Positions 25,689-38,460 are shown, counted from the stretch's first letter. The stretch is DNA of 64,000 nucleotides from Sophora flavescens (GCA_030762895.1 CM061070.1:98970759-99034758); one strand, 5' to 3'. Program-made: numbers and translations. Notes: generated by a model not told the origin, from the sequence alone.

Positions 25689-26776
25689 TGTCCTCAAGTT
25701 CAGGAGTTCTTGAGCTAGATTTTTATGTTTTTTTTTTTTTGGGTGGGGGTCTCTCTTCAATGGATTGTTCCACAATTAATTGTGAAATGGACAGTGTTTT
25801 TTTCTGGCTTTTCACTGTATGATAGCAAATGGAACTTTTTGTAAATTTTGATTCATAATATGCAATTATAAAAATCTGTAAATTGGTTGAGAAGTTTGTG
25901 AGACTCACTTTTACAACTGTTCTCTTCTAGTTGTATCCACTTGTAAAAGCTACTGGTATGACATTATTATACCTCTATAACTCCCATGTGTCAATTACAC
26001 TCAACTTCAATAGCCAATCCATGTTCTCTTGAATTGTGACATTGAAAGAGAACGCTGCTAAATTATTAGCACAAAGCTTGCAATTTGTATTCATCTTTAG
26101 AGCTAGAAGTAGAGAGGTAGGTATAATTTGTCATTGTAATGGCCACATCTTGTGAACATTGTTAGGCAGCATTTGTCTGTTTATCTTTCATTATATGAAC
26201 TACTAGGAACAACCTATGTGTCATTCTTTCTTGTATACGTTAACAAAGAAGCGACTAAATCAAAACTTGTAAGCTCGCTATAACTATTCAATTATATATG
26301 GTCTGGTGGGGCATAATCTAACATGGGTTGTATGGTCACATTTTGACAAGCCTTGGCAGTAGTCACCAAACCAGCTAGTAGAGAAGAATGGACCACCTTA
26401 TTATTTGTACTTTTGTAGCATGCAAATTGGGATTGCCCTCTTCTTTCTGATTTTATATTCCACTAATGAACATTGTAAACTGAATAATTATCATCTTTTT
26501 GAAAATATAGAGGTACCTTAAAAAACCTCATTGGCCCACCTTTAGGGTTGGCTTTACCACAAAATCGGGCCTCATGCAGATAAGCCCAAAATGCCAGGCA
26601 TAGTTTATATATATTGTGATAATATTAAATAGGAGAATGCTAACAAGTGCCTTTAGGACATTGTTTAAGCAATCAAGAAAGAAAAATTTGTATGGGAAAA
26701 TGGTATAGTTAGCATTTTGAAAAGTGATACATTTAGTTTCCCACTACAAAGTTTATGGATTCTTCAACCAATACCC
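25689..26776. other. 3' flank of the oxidoreductase gene, no further gene seen
   Basis: AT-rich sequence with a T-run at 25730-25741. No open frame of interest. Confidence 0.5.
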
Positions 26777-26779
26777 TTA

Positions 26780-27637
26780 GGGCTCGTTTGGTGATCAGGA
26801 TAAGAGAGAGACAAGATAGGGTAAACTATCATATCATGTCAAACTGTTGTTTGGTGAGCCAACAGGATAGGATAAGTCAATCTTGTCACCTATTCTATCA
26901 TGTCCACCTAGTTAAAATTCTATCCAGAGCGGATGGTTGGGTTATAACTCAACAAAATAGGATAAGGTGATTTAAAGTATAAAAAAATATAAAAATAATT
27001 TATATAAAATAATTAAAATATAATAAAATAATAATTTAAAGTATAATAAAATATAATATGATTACAAAAATATAACAAAATATAAAATATTTAAAATAAT
27101 AAAAAAATGAATAATACAAATATTTCATTTTTATTATTAATATTAATAATTAATAATAAAAAATAATAATAATTGATTTTAAAAATTATTTTTATGTCGT
27201 CACAAAGCTAATTTTATTATTTTATATTCTTTTAAAAAACTGAATAATATAACAAAATAATCTAGTAATTTAACTATATATAAAGTAAAAACTAAAAATG
27301 AATATTTAAAATTATAAAAAAAACTAATTTAAGTTAGATAATATTTAAAAAAATTAAAAATTATATGTAATTTTATTACGAGGATAATTTTGTCTTTTTA
27401 TATAATTTTAAAAAATGAAAATCATAAAAAACTAAAATATGAAATTTATGAAAAAATTTAGAATAAAACCGAAAATTTTAAAATTTATTCTAAAATTATA
27501 ATGTTGTCCAGTTGGCTGTCTGGTGGATACCAAACATAGGATAGAATAACATTTTATCATGTTCATATCCTATCATATTCATATCATGCTTTCTTGTCCC
27601 ATCATCCCTTATCATATCCTAATCACCAAACGAGTCC
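26780..27637. mobile_element. PIF/Harbinger-type non-autonomous element, 858 bp
   Basis: Left tip GGGCTCGTTTGGTGATCAGG pairs with the reversed right tip GGACTCGTTTGGTGATTAGG. TTA flanks both ends (26777-26779, 27638-27640), the Harbinger target size. The interior is very AT-rich and carries no transposase frame. A close relative is at 38855-39638. Confidence 0.88.
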
Positions 27638-28242
27638 TTAAGGTGCTCGTTGTCAAGACTCTCTTAAATAAAAGGTTAAAGTAATACTTTGGTCCCTATA
27701 CAAGACATGAATTCTCGATTTGGTCCCTATACATAAAAAATTATTAAAATGGTTCATATACGTAAAAAAAGTCTCCATTAGGTACCTATACATTACTCAT
27801 AAACTCCAAATACGAGCAAAAAATAATTAAAATAGACCCTAAAATTTTGTACGGTAATGTTCAAATGAGGATTTTTTTGTATGTCTGGTGGATACCAAAC
27901 ATAGGATTGAATTACAGTTTATCATGTTAATATCCTATCATATTCATATCATGCTTTCTTTTCCATTAATCCCTTATCATATCCTAATCACCAAACGAGT
28001 CCTTAGGTGCTCGTTGTCAAGACTCTCTTAAATAAAAGGTTAAAGTAATACTTTGGTCCCTATACAAGACATGAATTCTCGATTTGGTCCTATACATAAA
28101 AAATTATTAAAATGGTTCATATACGTATAAAAGTCTCCATTTGGTTCACTATACATTACTCGTTTAGTCCATATACGAGTAAAAATTATTAAATTAGTCC
28201 CTAAAATTTTGTACGGTAATGATCAAATAAGGATTTTTTGTA
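27517..28242. repeat. Tandem duplication, two ~364-bp units
   Basis: 27517-27881 repeats as 27882-28242 with about 90% identity by eye. Each unit runs from the right tip of the Harbinger-type element (GGTGGATACCAAACATAGGA...) into the left arm of a GGTTAAAG-type Mutator MITE. TGTCT occurs at the start of both units and again after the second, so the duplication probably arose through that short repeat. Confidence 0.85.
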
Positions 28243-28316
28243 TGTCTATGGATCACTTTAATAATTTTTTATATACAAAAATCAAATCGAGAATGACCAA
28301 AATATTATTTTTAACC
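28038..28316. mobile_element. Mutator-type GGTTAAAG foldback MITE (diverged)
   Basis: Starts GGTTAAAGTAATACTTTGG and ends, reversed, GGTTAAAAATAATATTTTGG. Inner phrases such as TTTGGTCC and ATCGAGAAT occur in both orientations. Its left arm is also present at 27674, carried by the local tandem duplication. It is related to the cleaner copy at 29183. Confidence 0.65.
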
Positions 28317-29173
28317 TAGATAAAAATATAGTTACACGGTCCACTTTTCAATTTTCATAGACGTTATTTCCATAATGCGCGCGCTTTTCGTAGCTGTTTT
28401 GTCCAGTTCTGGTGTAAATGTTTGGTCAAACAGCTGCTTTTTAAATAACCTTGACCCACTTATTATTTTGGTAATCATTCAGCTTTGGAGTTAGGATCAT
28501 AGGATGTATTGTTGTGTGATTCTCTCTGTCTACGAGTAGGCTTTTAAGAACCTGGACCACAGCCCCTCTAACCTATTCAAATTAGATGTGAGTTGAAATG
28601 GTTAATGGGAGTTTAGCTGGGGATAATATTTGTTGTCCCACGAATTGTATTACAAATTTGATATCATGAATTTTGAATGATCAAGAAATGCCTTTTTTAT
28701 TATTGATTTTTAGATACTTAAATTAATTGATCAATTAAAATTTATGACCCACTTTATAAGATAACGAATATTCACCCAATATGACAATGTGTGACCATTA
28801 TACTCTCTCCGTTTTTTTTTTTTTTTAATTTTACCTATTTGTTTTTATTTCAAAACAATGAGCGTTTTATAAATCCAAGACATATTTAATCTTTTTTTTT
28901 TCATATATATTCTTATAATAGAATTAAATTGAAATGCCTTGAAAATACATAAAACCTTCCAAATACATAAATGGTTAGTGGAGTATGGAGTAAATATAGT
29001 TGAAATTTGTAAACACCTAATGATAGAAATAAGGATATTTTGATACAAATATAAATACATTAATGATTTCTTAATCTTTATATAGAAACCTTAAATTAAC
29101 AAAAAAGAAAAAAGAAAAAAGATGTAGTAATTCAATTAATCAATGAACTATTTTTCTAAGACTTTCGGTATCT
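28317..29173. other. AT-rich intergenic DNA
   Basis: No gene. TACTCTCTCCG at 28800 followed by a T-run resembles a Stowaway tip, but a convincing partner end was not found. Confidence 0.45.
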
Positions 29174-29182
29174 TAGAATTAA

Positions 29183-29590
29183 GGTTAAAGTAATGTTTTG
29201 GTCCCTATACGTGACATCGATTTTCAATTTGGTCCCTATACGTAAAAAGTTATCAATTTGGTCCCTATACGTGACACTAATTTTCAATTTGGTCCTCACT
29301 GCTATTTGGTCCCTATATAAGAGGACCAAATTGCAAATTATTGTCACATGTAGGGACCAATTAAACAAAAAAAATTTGAAATCGGTCCCTACATGTGATA
29401 ATTATTTTCAATTTGGTCCCTACATGTGACAATAATTTGCAATTTGGTCCTCTTATATAGGGACCAATTAGCGGTGAGGACCAAATTGAAAATCAGTGTC
29501 ACGTATAGGGACCAAATTGATAACTTTTTACGTATAGGGACCAAATTGAAAATCGATGTCACGTATAGGGACCAAAACATTACTTTAACC
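29183..29590. mobile_element. Mutator-type foldback MITE, 408 bp with ~170-bp arms
   Basis: The left arm (29183-29352) and the right arm (29421-29590, reversed) begin GGTTAAAGTAATGTTTTGG and match almost throughout, with only a few mismatches by eye. TTTGGTCCCTATACGTGAC phrases repeat inside each arm. The 9-bp target duplication TAGAATTAA is perfect (29174-29182, 29591-29599). A transcript would form a long hairpin. No coding capacity. Confidence 0.93.
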
Positions 29591-29599
29591 TAGAATTAA

Positions 29600-30947
29600 T
29601 TTGGACTTTTTGATAACTCTAAGCCAAGTATAGTTCACCTAGTTCGTATGCATTATTACGTGGCAGGCAAATGGGCAACATCATTGAGTTAGCTATGTGA
29701 TACCTACCGCACCTGATTTTGGCACAGGCAACTTTTTCTCTAACACGCGCCACATGTGCGCGGATTTCTATGATATGCGTGGGGAGCATAGTACACGGCA
29801 CAGTTCTTTGCCAACGGGTCCCTATGCCTGTTTCATAATATTATTTCTACTCTCCTTTTCATGCGCGTGCCTGCTCCTTCTCAGTTCTCATGCCTTTACT
29901 GCATTTTTTTTTCTGAGGATGGTTAATTAATGGTATGAAAATTCGATTCGGCTGTTGATTGGTTTAATTTTTTCTGCTCTGATTGTTTCCGTTTTTTTAT
30001 CAACTTATTTTTTACAAACACTACATAAATTCTTGTTATTTGTATTCACAATAAATAGCATAACTCTATTTTTAGCCTAAGGAATTATAAAAATTCAAAA
30101 AAAATTGAATGCATTTAATTTTTTTTGAAAAATGATAAACTTAATTTATTAATAATAATTTGTTATTTTTAGAATCTTTAATCAGCTGATTAGCTTCACA
30201 CCACTTTTTTCTCTTGTCCTTCTCGTGCCGTTATTGGTTATTTTTTCTTTGTTTTTTGTCCAAACTTTTTCCTTTTTAATTGTTAGGTCCGTATCATGAA
30301 CAACACATTATTTCATTCAAAATATGGTGGTGTCGAAATTATCTTGTTTGATGAATATTCTCCAAATAAAGAACGATACTAGTTAATTATTGTTTAAAAT
30401 CATTTATGTAGAGTGAAATCTAAATATCCACAAACAAATAAAAAGCTTATCAATCAAAAACATTTTTTAATAAAAAAAAAGATCATATGTATGGCGCGTT
30501 GAGAAAGCAGTGTTATGTATGAATATCTACCCGTGTGGTTAGTATTTTTCCTAGCGCAGACGGTATTTTTTTCCCGTTCCCCATAGAACTGAAATATTAT
30601 TGGAGTATTATTTATATTTTTGGGTACGAAACTCAATTGAGAATAATTGATTTCTGGTAAGTCTAAAATGAGTTTTATGGAAGTAAAAATTTTTAGTTTT
30701 TCCGTTGAAAATAATTAATTCTAGATATAGGACCCACAAAGTTCTACATATTTACACTTCAAAAGTGATTTTACTTTATCATCAAAACAAAATCAATTCT
30801 TCTAAACTCATATTTAAAATATTATTATCAAACACAAATCAATTTTTTCAAACTCTATTTTTCAAAATCAATTCTATTAAAATCTAAACCAAACGGACCC
30901 TGTATGATTAGGGAGCAACTTGGTGATGATCAGAGGAGAAGCAAAAT
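29600..30947. other. AT-rich intergenic DNA, no gene recognised
   Basis: A slightly less AT-rich part (29690-29900) holds an open 77-residue frame with no recognisable domain. ACCAAACGGACCC at 30887 resembles one tip of a MITE without a clear partner. Confidence 0.45.
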
Positions 30948-31235
30948 GAGTAAATATCCAATTTGGTCCCTAAAATTATGAAATAGTATCAACTTGGTCC
31001 TTGAAATTGTCGAAATTTCAAAAGAGTCCCTGAATGATAAGTTAGTATCAATTTGACCCCTCACTTTACTCACTTAATATTAATTAAGTCTCTAACATTA
31101 CAAACTTAATATCAACTTAATTTATATGTTTATTAACAAAAGGACTAAATTGATTACTATTTTATAATTTTAGAGACTAGTTTAAAATTTCAATTATTTC
31201 AGACATCGGGTTAATACTATTTCATACTTTCATTT
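30948..31235. mobile_element. Degenerate foldback MITE (TTTGGTCC type)
   Basis: TTTGGTCCCTAAAATTATGA near 30961 has an approximate inverted partner TTTATAATTTTAGAGACTAG near 31163, and phrases naming ATTAATAT/ATATCAACTT are repeated. No target duplication found. Confidence 0.4.
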
Positions 31236-31885
31236 ACTAAAGTGGCTGTTTGACTCGAAGCAAAATACTTTAGAGTGCGGTCACGTGCGCTGCACCTTCA
31301 GGTTCCTACCACACTTCGACCTTATCCTATTCTATTATCCACCCTTTCCTAATAAGTCACGTGACATCTTACTAAAACCACCCTTCATTTTCCACTTTAT
31401 TTCCAAACCGCCGCTCCATGATTTTTTAATTTTGAATTATTTTTAACATTTTTATCCCCATTCTAGATAATCATTTTATAATCTAATAGTCTTATAGTCA
31501 TAAATAAAAATGTTATTTTATTGACACATTGAAAATAACAGAAATAATAATAAATTAATCACTTTTATTATCAAAATAAAAATGAATTGTTAACATTGAT
31601 TATATAATACTTAATTTTATATATGATATACTTCTGAAAAATAAATTAGTTACACGTCACATTTCTTACATAGCAAAATTAAAATAGATGTGTATAATAA
31701 ACTAAAATAGAACTAGATATAATAAAAAAAATAAAATCTATATAAATATAAAATAAAATGGGTAAAAGTAAGTTAACCACAGTTATTTGTATTTTTTTTA
31801 ATATTCAAAAGCTCTATTAATAAATGAAGGGTTTATAAAAATATTTGATGAATTGTTATTCTTATATTTAATCAGCACTCGTTGG
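31236..31885. other. AT-rich intergenic DNA
   Basis: Nothing recognisable. Confidence 0.5.
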
Positions 31886-32040
31886 TACCAATGTGGTATT
31901 GGTCCAAGTGGTGGTAAGGCGGCTTGGGTCCCTTGAGCATGTGGTTCTGGATTCGATCCCTCACCCGCTTAGGCATGTCCTGAGTATCTCGGGAGATTAG
32001 TCTCTCACCTATCGGGGGTGACATTCTGAGAAACCAAAAA
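31886..32040 (+). mobile_element. tRNA-derived SINE
   Basis: TTGGTCCAAGTGGTGG (box A-like) and GGATTCGATCCC (box B-like) lie about 40 bp apart, matching the head of the minus-strand SINE at 12639. The tail is a short A-run at 32034-32040. The flanks AATCAGCACTCGTT and AATCAACACTCATT look like a diverged target duplication. Confidence 0.7.
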
Positions 32041-32810
32041 AATCAACACTCATTAGTGAAACCAATGCTGCTTGATTAAGTAATAAGGAACTCGATTTTC
32101 TTGAAACAAAATTTTGGATTCAAGTATTGTAAATGAAAAATAGACATTGAAAACTTAGGATAGTTTTGTGGTTTGTCCCATTAAATAAGTTGTTTTAGCT
32201 TGCTTTATATTAATCAAAGTGCTACCAACAATTTTAAGGGGAAAAAAGCAATCGGTATCGGAAAAAAAGAACAATGTTAGTATCACATTCTTTATCACAC
32301 TTCATTTAACACACCCTTTATAATTGGGTGGATTTTATGTAAAACTATATGTTTTGATAGATCTGTAATGAAATTCATCCAATAATATAGATAGTGTTAA
32401 AGAAAAATGTGATAAAAAATATATTCCTAGTATTTATCCTGCAAAAAATTACCAGAGGCCCGAAGGAAGAAAAGTTTAGAAAACAACAAAGAACAATAAA
32501 AGCGTCTTGTGAGTTGTTACAGTGAAAACTGAGAAAGCCGAAAAAGCCACAAAATGTCACAGGCAGACATTATTCATTCACATTCACGGTTCTCACACCA
32601 CACGGATGGATGGATAGAAATTTTTGTGAAAGTGGTATTAATCTGATATTCCCAATACCAAAACTTGTTTATATCATTTCTCTGCAATGCATCCTCCTTC
32701 TATGATCTGTCCTCGTTCCTGCATATAATATTCTCACTCACATAACTGCATGGTAAGATATTATAATGAATCTTTTGAAGATCACATCACTACATTACAT
32801 AGGAATCATA
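32041..32810. other. Intergenic DNA with a weak inverted repeat
   Basis: Around 32280-32420 TATCACATTCTTTATCACAC and a reversed ATCACATTTTTCTTTAACAC form imperfect arms about 100 bp apart, possibly a small old MITE. No gene recognised. Confidence 0.4.
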
Positions 32811-33099
32811 CTCCCTCTGTATTAAATTATATGAAAAAAAATTAACTATATTTTTTGAACTAACAAAATCAATTTTATTTAATTAATGTAAAAATTCCAA
32901 AAATCAAGAAAATTAATTAATCAAATCAATTTTTCCTTTACTTTCTAAGAGCATTGCACATTTCCGAGACAATTAAAGAATAGTTTAGTATTTATAACTC
33001 TTTTTTTTTACATAAATCAAGACAATTAAACTAAATTAACTAATTTTCTTAATAACTGTGAAATTAGTTATTTTTTATTATAATTGAGTCCGGAGGTAG
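32811..33099. mobile_element. Stowaway MITE, 289 bp
   Basis: Left tip CTCCCTCTGTATTAAATTAT and reversed right tip CTACCTCCGGACTCAATTAT are classic Tc1/mariner Stowaway termini. TA flanks each end (32809-32810, 33100-33101). Confidence 0.88.
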
Positions 33100-34408
33100 T
33101 ATATACTCATATATTTCTGCTATGTTTGGATTATAAGAGAAGTAGGGAGGAAAGAAGCAAGGTAGAGAGAAGTAGGAATGAGTAGAAAATGAGTAGATTT
33201 TTAGGTTGTTTGGATTGAAAGAAGTAGAAGAGAAAGAAAAGTAATTTTTTTTGAATTGACAAATATACCCCTATTATATTTTAAATATATTTTATATCAA
33301 AAGACTTTTTATTTTATATTTTATATAATATCTCTCTTTCTACTATCTTTATTATGGATAAATAGCATAAATATAAATTAAAAAAAAAAACATAAGCACC
33401 GCCATGTATTACCACCATCATCATCATTATTATTATCTATACTAATAGATAAAGGTAGAGTTCAAAAAAATGCAGTTTTTGGTGTCAACTTTTTTATATT
33501 ACAAAAATACCCATAGCAACTTTAGAATATAGGCCACTAAACCCTCTAAACCTTCATGATCATAAATCTAAAATATGTTTATTGGTTACAGATTTAAACT
33601 CAAACAGTTTAGTGGAATGGGATGGTAACCACCGACCCTTGCCCATGTAACCGACTACTACATCCCAACCTCATATTCATCTTCTTCTCTTTCATTTCAC
33701 TGTCTCACAATTCAAGTACATTCCCAAATTATTTTACTGTCTCACAATTCACGTACATTCACTGTCTCACATTTTCTTCATATGTTTTCTCCACTCATCT
33801 TCAAGTCAGGGTAACTACTTCCATTTCTTCATTTTCTTTTACTGTTGTTGTTTATTTGGTGTAGAGGGAAGTTTTTTTTTTTATAAGCAAATATGATATA
33901 GAGGCAAATGTTATACTATCCAAATTCTCGATTTTATACCGATATTAGTTTATGATCTTCATATTAGCATTAATAGGTGGTATAGCATCCTTCTTATTGT
34001 TGTATGCTTACGAGTCACTTGCAGTGGGGGATTGCAACTACCAGAAGCGCTGGAATGTTTGCACTTCTTAACTTCCAACACAAAGTAAATCGATTCATTC
34101 TTGACAGGAGAGCGATCCACTATTAACAACTATATAGGATAGCAATCCACTTGACAATTATGCCTATACTTATTGGCTGGCTGTTTAGTATAATATTTAA
34201 AGGATCTTTTGTTACATAATGTTGATCAGTGACCCTGGTTATGCAGAGAAGGCCTACAAGTATTTGTAACTTTTTTATTTTACTTGAAATAATTTTGGAT
34301 CATCCTTTAACAACATGAGTAATTTTAAAAACAAAGAAGATAAAACAAATCGCTTATTCTTCAACATATGCATAACGGGATTCATAAAGTGGGGCTTTTT
34401 TTGTGCAG
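33100..34408. other. Intergenic DNA upstream of the GH17 exon
   Basis: CTATGTTTGGATTATAAG near 33121 resembles one end of the MITE at 17850. At 33700-33775 the phrase ACTGTCTCACAATTCA is repeated two to three times. Possible earlier exons of a decayed gene could lie here, but none is recognised. Confidence 0.4.
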
Positions 34409-34568
34409 ATGAGTCTACAATGAGTACACTTGCTGGAACTGGGATTGAAGTCATGGTTGCCATTCCTGATAACCAGCTTGATGACATGAATAGATATTAT
34501 AGAGCCAAACAATGGGTAAAGAATAATGACACTGGCTACCACTTCATGGAGGACTTATTAATTATCAG
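34409..34568 (+). pseudogene. Single exon resembling a GH17 glucan endo-1,3-beta-glucosidase
   Basis: Bounded by an acceptor (TTTTTGTGCAG) and a donor (AG|GTGAGT). The frame gives STLAGTGIEVMVAIPDNQL followed by a D.NRYYRAKQWVKNN segment, close to the A-GTGIEVMV-IPN-QL...A--WV--NV block near the N-terminal third of plant GH17 enzymes. After KNN the similarity is lost (DTGYHFMEDLLIIR). The preceding catalytic-barrel start and the following catalytic Glu segments were not found nearby. Two short open pieces downstream (about 35402-35421 and 35491-35540, 35618-35699) have no recognised family. Best read as a relic; a heavily rearranged gene is possible. Confidence 0.5.
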
Positions 34569-36592
34569 GTGAGTTATTCAATTTTTTTTCATTATCGATT
34601 AACTTCTTGAATTGTTATTAGTATAGATATAGATTATTATTATTATAGATTATTTTATTATTTATTATTTTATTAAATCTCATGTTACTTTCATATTTTA
34701 GTATAGTGAAGCATCATTGAATTGTGATGATTTTTGTACTTCCTTAAAAATAAGGAATATGGTAGTGTTGCATCTTATGGTTTAAATAGTATTTTTGGAT
34801 TTTTTTTTTACAACTCTTCTTTCTGAGCACCATCATGCATCTTCTGGGCTAATTCTGGGAAATTTGTTGCCAACTGATGTACTTCAGCAAATTGGACAAA
34901 GTTAATGCATTTGAGCTTGCAACTAGGAATCGAATCTTATTTATTACTACTACAACTACATTTTTTTATACATCAAAGAACATGGGTAGACATTGTCCCA
35001 GAATTCTCACCCCTCAATACAAATTTTTGTGGGTCCGCAAAATTTGTTTTGGACTTTCTTATTAAAACTCATTTTGAATAAGGTCCTTTATGACTCTTTT
35101 AACTTATACTAAAAGGCTGAAAATGCAATACGAAAATTCTTAAGGACATTCAAATGATGACTGAAAACCATATGAAAATTCTCCACAAAGGGGAATTCCA
35201 CATCCGTCAGGTGTTCCAACACGCTATATAATTTTATATTCCACATTCATATTTTCAATAGGAAAGAAATCTCATTTGAGAAGCCAATTTTGTTGTGCCT
35301 GGGTAAAAAATGGACACCACTATATTTATATCTAGATTTTGCTTATTTGAATTTGTACTATTTTCCTTTTAATATCAGAATAACTTATTTCTCTTACTGC
35401 AGGTACCCTCTTTGTATTGAAGGGTAAGTATTACACTTTGTTTGCATTATCGTCAAGTTTCAATCACCGTGCTTTAACACTTAATTTGTAGGGTTGCAAG
35501 AGAACTGAAGAAAATGTTAACAGGACTTGCTCGATTTCAAGTGTCTTTGTTCACTGCTATGCTATGCTTATCCTTTCTATGCTTAATCTTTCCATGTAAA
35601 ATGCTACTTCGTGCTTAGGAATGTGCACCTTTGGAGAAGGATTTGAAGGACCGTGCAAAATTTTTTTCTCAGCATCCTAAGCTGGTTCATTCACTTTAAA
35701 TATCACTAAAAATTTTAAGCTGATGCTTAATGACAACTTGGATATTATTATTTTTTCAGACCTCAATGTTCGGTATGATTTCTAGTCTTGATATGATGAT
35801 GATGTTGCTTAACTTTTAGCAATACCAGCAACTTCCTAATAGTGCTATACTTAATATAAAAATCGGGGGTCTTTGTACGTGGAATATGCGTTGTATTCAT
35901 ATAGGGTGGTGTCAGTTAAGATATGCAAACTAGGATAGGATATGCTCTTTTTTTTAAAAATAAACTTTACTATTAAATACTACAAAATTTTTATAAATAG
36001 TTTTTGTAGATGATCATATTCTTTTTTGTTTTGTATGTTATCAAGGTTTATTTGCTTGCGGTCGAGTGGTCAAGTGAAGATGGATATAAATTCATTATTA
36101 TGTGTGTTGAGTGCACTATTTTGCTAGGGGTGACATCTTTGGATATGATCAGTAATGATAATTTAGAAGATATTATCAAAAAACTATATAATTTAGAAGT
36201 TGTCAGTGGATGATAGATTCAACTTGGTCATTGATGATAGGCACTGTATGTATATTTTTTTATTTAGAGCCTGCAAGAATTGTTGAGGTATCCTCAGGGA
36301 CCGATACTATAAATGTAAATGACATGGAAGTGATGCAATTGATGTGGAAGAAATAAGAGTGGGATCCTAAGTATTTTTCACTTTTTCATATACCATATAA
36401 ATACTGCATTTATGTTTCCAATTTCATAAGGCAGGTGGTGATTACTTGAATTCAAGCATATCTTTGGTCTAAGACCATCGGTATCCGAAAATCACATTGA
36501 ATTTAAAATAATTTTATTCAAACTAGGAAAATCCATTTAAGGGAACAAAGCTCTCCTAACACCTATATTTTTCATATACAAGACTCAAACAC
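34569..36592. other. Intergenic DNA with unassigned short open pieces
   Basis: Short + strand pieces near 35491 (VARELKKMLTGLARFQ) and 35620 (ECAPLEKDLKDRAKFF, ending in a stop) look protein-like and are preceded by possible splice acceptors, but I do not recognise them. A 67-residue frame at 36010-36213 has no known domain. Confidence 0.4.
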
Positions 36593-36774
36593 GAGACCTT
36601 GCTTATGGAGAATTAAGCTCTTTCTTAATTGGACCAACAGACGTTGGTAATCAATAATACAAATCTAAGTAGCCTAATTACATGAGACCTTGCTTAATGA
36701 GAACTAATCTCTTTGTTAATTGGACCAACAAATGTTGGTAATCAATAATACAGATCTGAGTAGCATAATCTTAT
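36593..36774. repeat. Tandem duplication, 91-bp unit x2
   Basis: The unit starting GAGACCTTGCTTA at 36593 repeats at 36684, including AATTGGACCAACA and TGTTGGTAATCAATAATACA, with several substitutions. Confidence 0.85.
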
Positions 36775-37050
36775 ATTTATAGAGTGATTTGGTCATTGAT
36801 TAAGTTAGATATAAAGAGACATAATTTTACGAGACATAATCCTGCTTAAAAAGTCACATTATATGATCGCAAAATATATCGATTAAAAATACATGCTTTA
36901 CATAAGTGGTAAAAAAAATATTATATAGCAAAAGCATGGATAAAGACGAGTAAAAGAATTAGAAATACGACCAGACGAGTAAAAATATTTTAACTTATTT
37001 TAAGAGTAAAGTGAATTTTTATAGTCATGGTGGGTTCAAGGTGTTAAGAT

Positions 37051-37577
37051 CAAGGTTTTCAAAACCGGACCGGACCGGACCGGACCGGCCGGTCCGGTCC
37101 GACCGGGTTAACCGGGAACCGTGACCTTGGTCGGTCCGGTTTACAGGGAAAACCGTCCCTGTACTGAACCGGTGGAAAAACCGGAGAACCGGTTCAAAAC
37201 CGGTAAAACCGGTAGTGAACCGGTTTCCTAAAAAAAAAATAGTATAAAAGGATTTGGGTCATCCTAACCAAAACCCAATTCTTTTGTTTTCTAACATATG
37301 TGGGCTGGTTGTAGATTTTGGGTTGGTTTTTCCTATGAAGATGATTTTAACATATATCTTTATATTTATTTAGTTTAATTTCAAAATAAAAAAATTGTGC
37401 TTAATAATTTTAGTTGTTATGTTTTTTTGTTTAATACTGTTACAAATATTATAAAAAATTTAAAATAACATTATTTAATTATAACCGGTTCAACCACGGT
37501 TTAACCTCGGTTGGACCATTGAACCTCGAACCGCTGTCCTCACCGATTCGATGACCGGTCCGGTTTTGTAAACTTTG
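37051..37577. mobile_element. hAT-type non-autonomous element, 527 bp
   Basis: Left tip CAAGGTTTTCAAAACCGG and reversed right tip CAAAGTTTACAAAACCGG, with a perfect 8-bp target duplication GTTAAGAT (37043-37050, 37578-37585), the hAT size. The subterminal regions carry dense ACCGG/CCGGT motifs in both orientations, including a GGACC run meeting a GGTCC run near 37085. No transposase frame. Confidence 0.9.
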
Positions 37578-37585
37578 GTTAAGAT

Positions 37586-38178
37586 GACATGCATTGATTA
37601 TGTTCAATGCCACAAAATTTTGTCAATGGCCACATAATTTTCAAAAACTAAAATAAAAAAACACTAAGAATACTTTGCACAAAAATACATGATTTTAACA
37701 CCCGAGTTTAGTGTCGTTAGTGTTTATGATAGTCTTATTACTTATTTTTTTTAATGATCAAATGCTCAATTTGGTCCCAAAAAAAATCATGGGGACGCTT
37801 TTTGTCTTTGAAAAAAATTAATTAATTAATCGATTAGTCCATCAAATTTATAAATGCATGACATGTTAGTTCCTCCGTCCAATTTCAGTATCTATTTAAT
37901 TTCTTACGTATCACCAAAATTATCGATCAAACATACACGTCTTACTCAAATGACTAAAATAGTAAATAAAATACTAATAACAAAATGCATATAACGAAAA
38001 AAATAAAAATGTGGACGGACATGCACGTTAATGTATCTTTGATTTATTATTACCGATTAAAAATACTTGACATACAAAGTGACAAATAAAATATCGTATA
38101 CCAAGAACGTGTACAAAGACGCATAAAAGCATTAAAAATGAGGTCATTACAGCACGCGTGAGTGCTGTCTTGCCGCTA

Positions 38179-38232
<54 letters not shown>

Positions 38233-38460
38233 TATTTTACTATTAATGACTCGATGAAGCACAGGGCTTTTGCCAGAGGGCAAGTTTTCTTGTAACAAAA
38301 TTACATACCATTGCTTGTTATAAATAAATAAATAAATAAAATCACATACCATTGCTAAGCTTGCTGCCATTTTCGTGAAACGAGATGTTGTTGCGGCGGG
38401 ACGATATTAATTAGAGGGAAAAAAAAGGTTCTAATTGTAATTTCATACAAGTTTTCTTCC
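37586..38460. other. AT-rich intergenic DNA with a (TTA)n microsatellite
   Basis: No gene. A TTA/ATT repeat spans about 38180-38233. Confidence 0.6.

Noticed and set aside
28800..29060. Possible Stowaway MITE starting CTCTCTCCG
   Set aside because: No convincing inverted partner end or TA-bounded right tip was found.
38176..38370. Asn-rich minus-strand frame
   Set aside because: Translation of the (TTA)n microsatellite.
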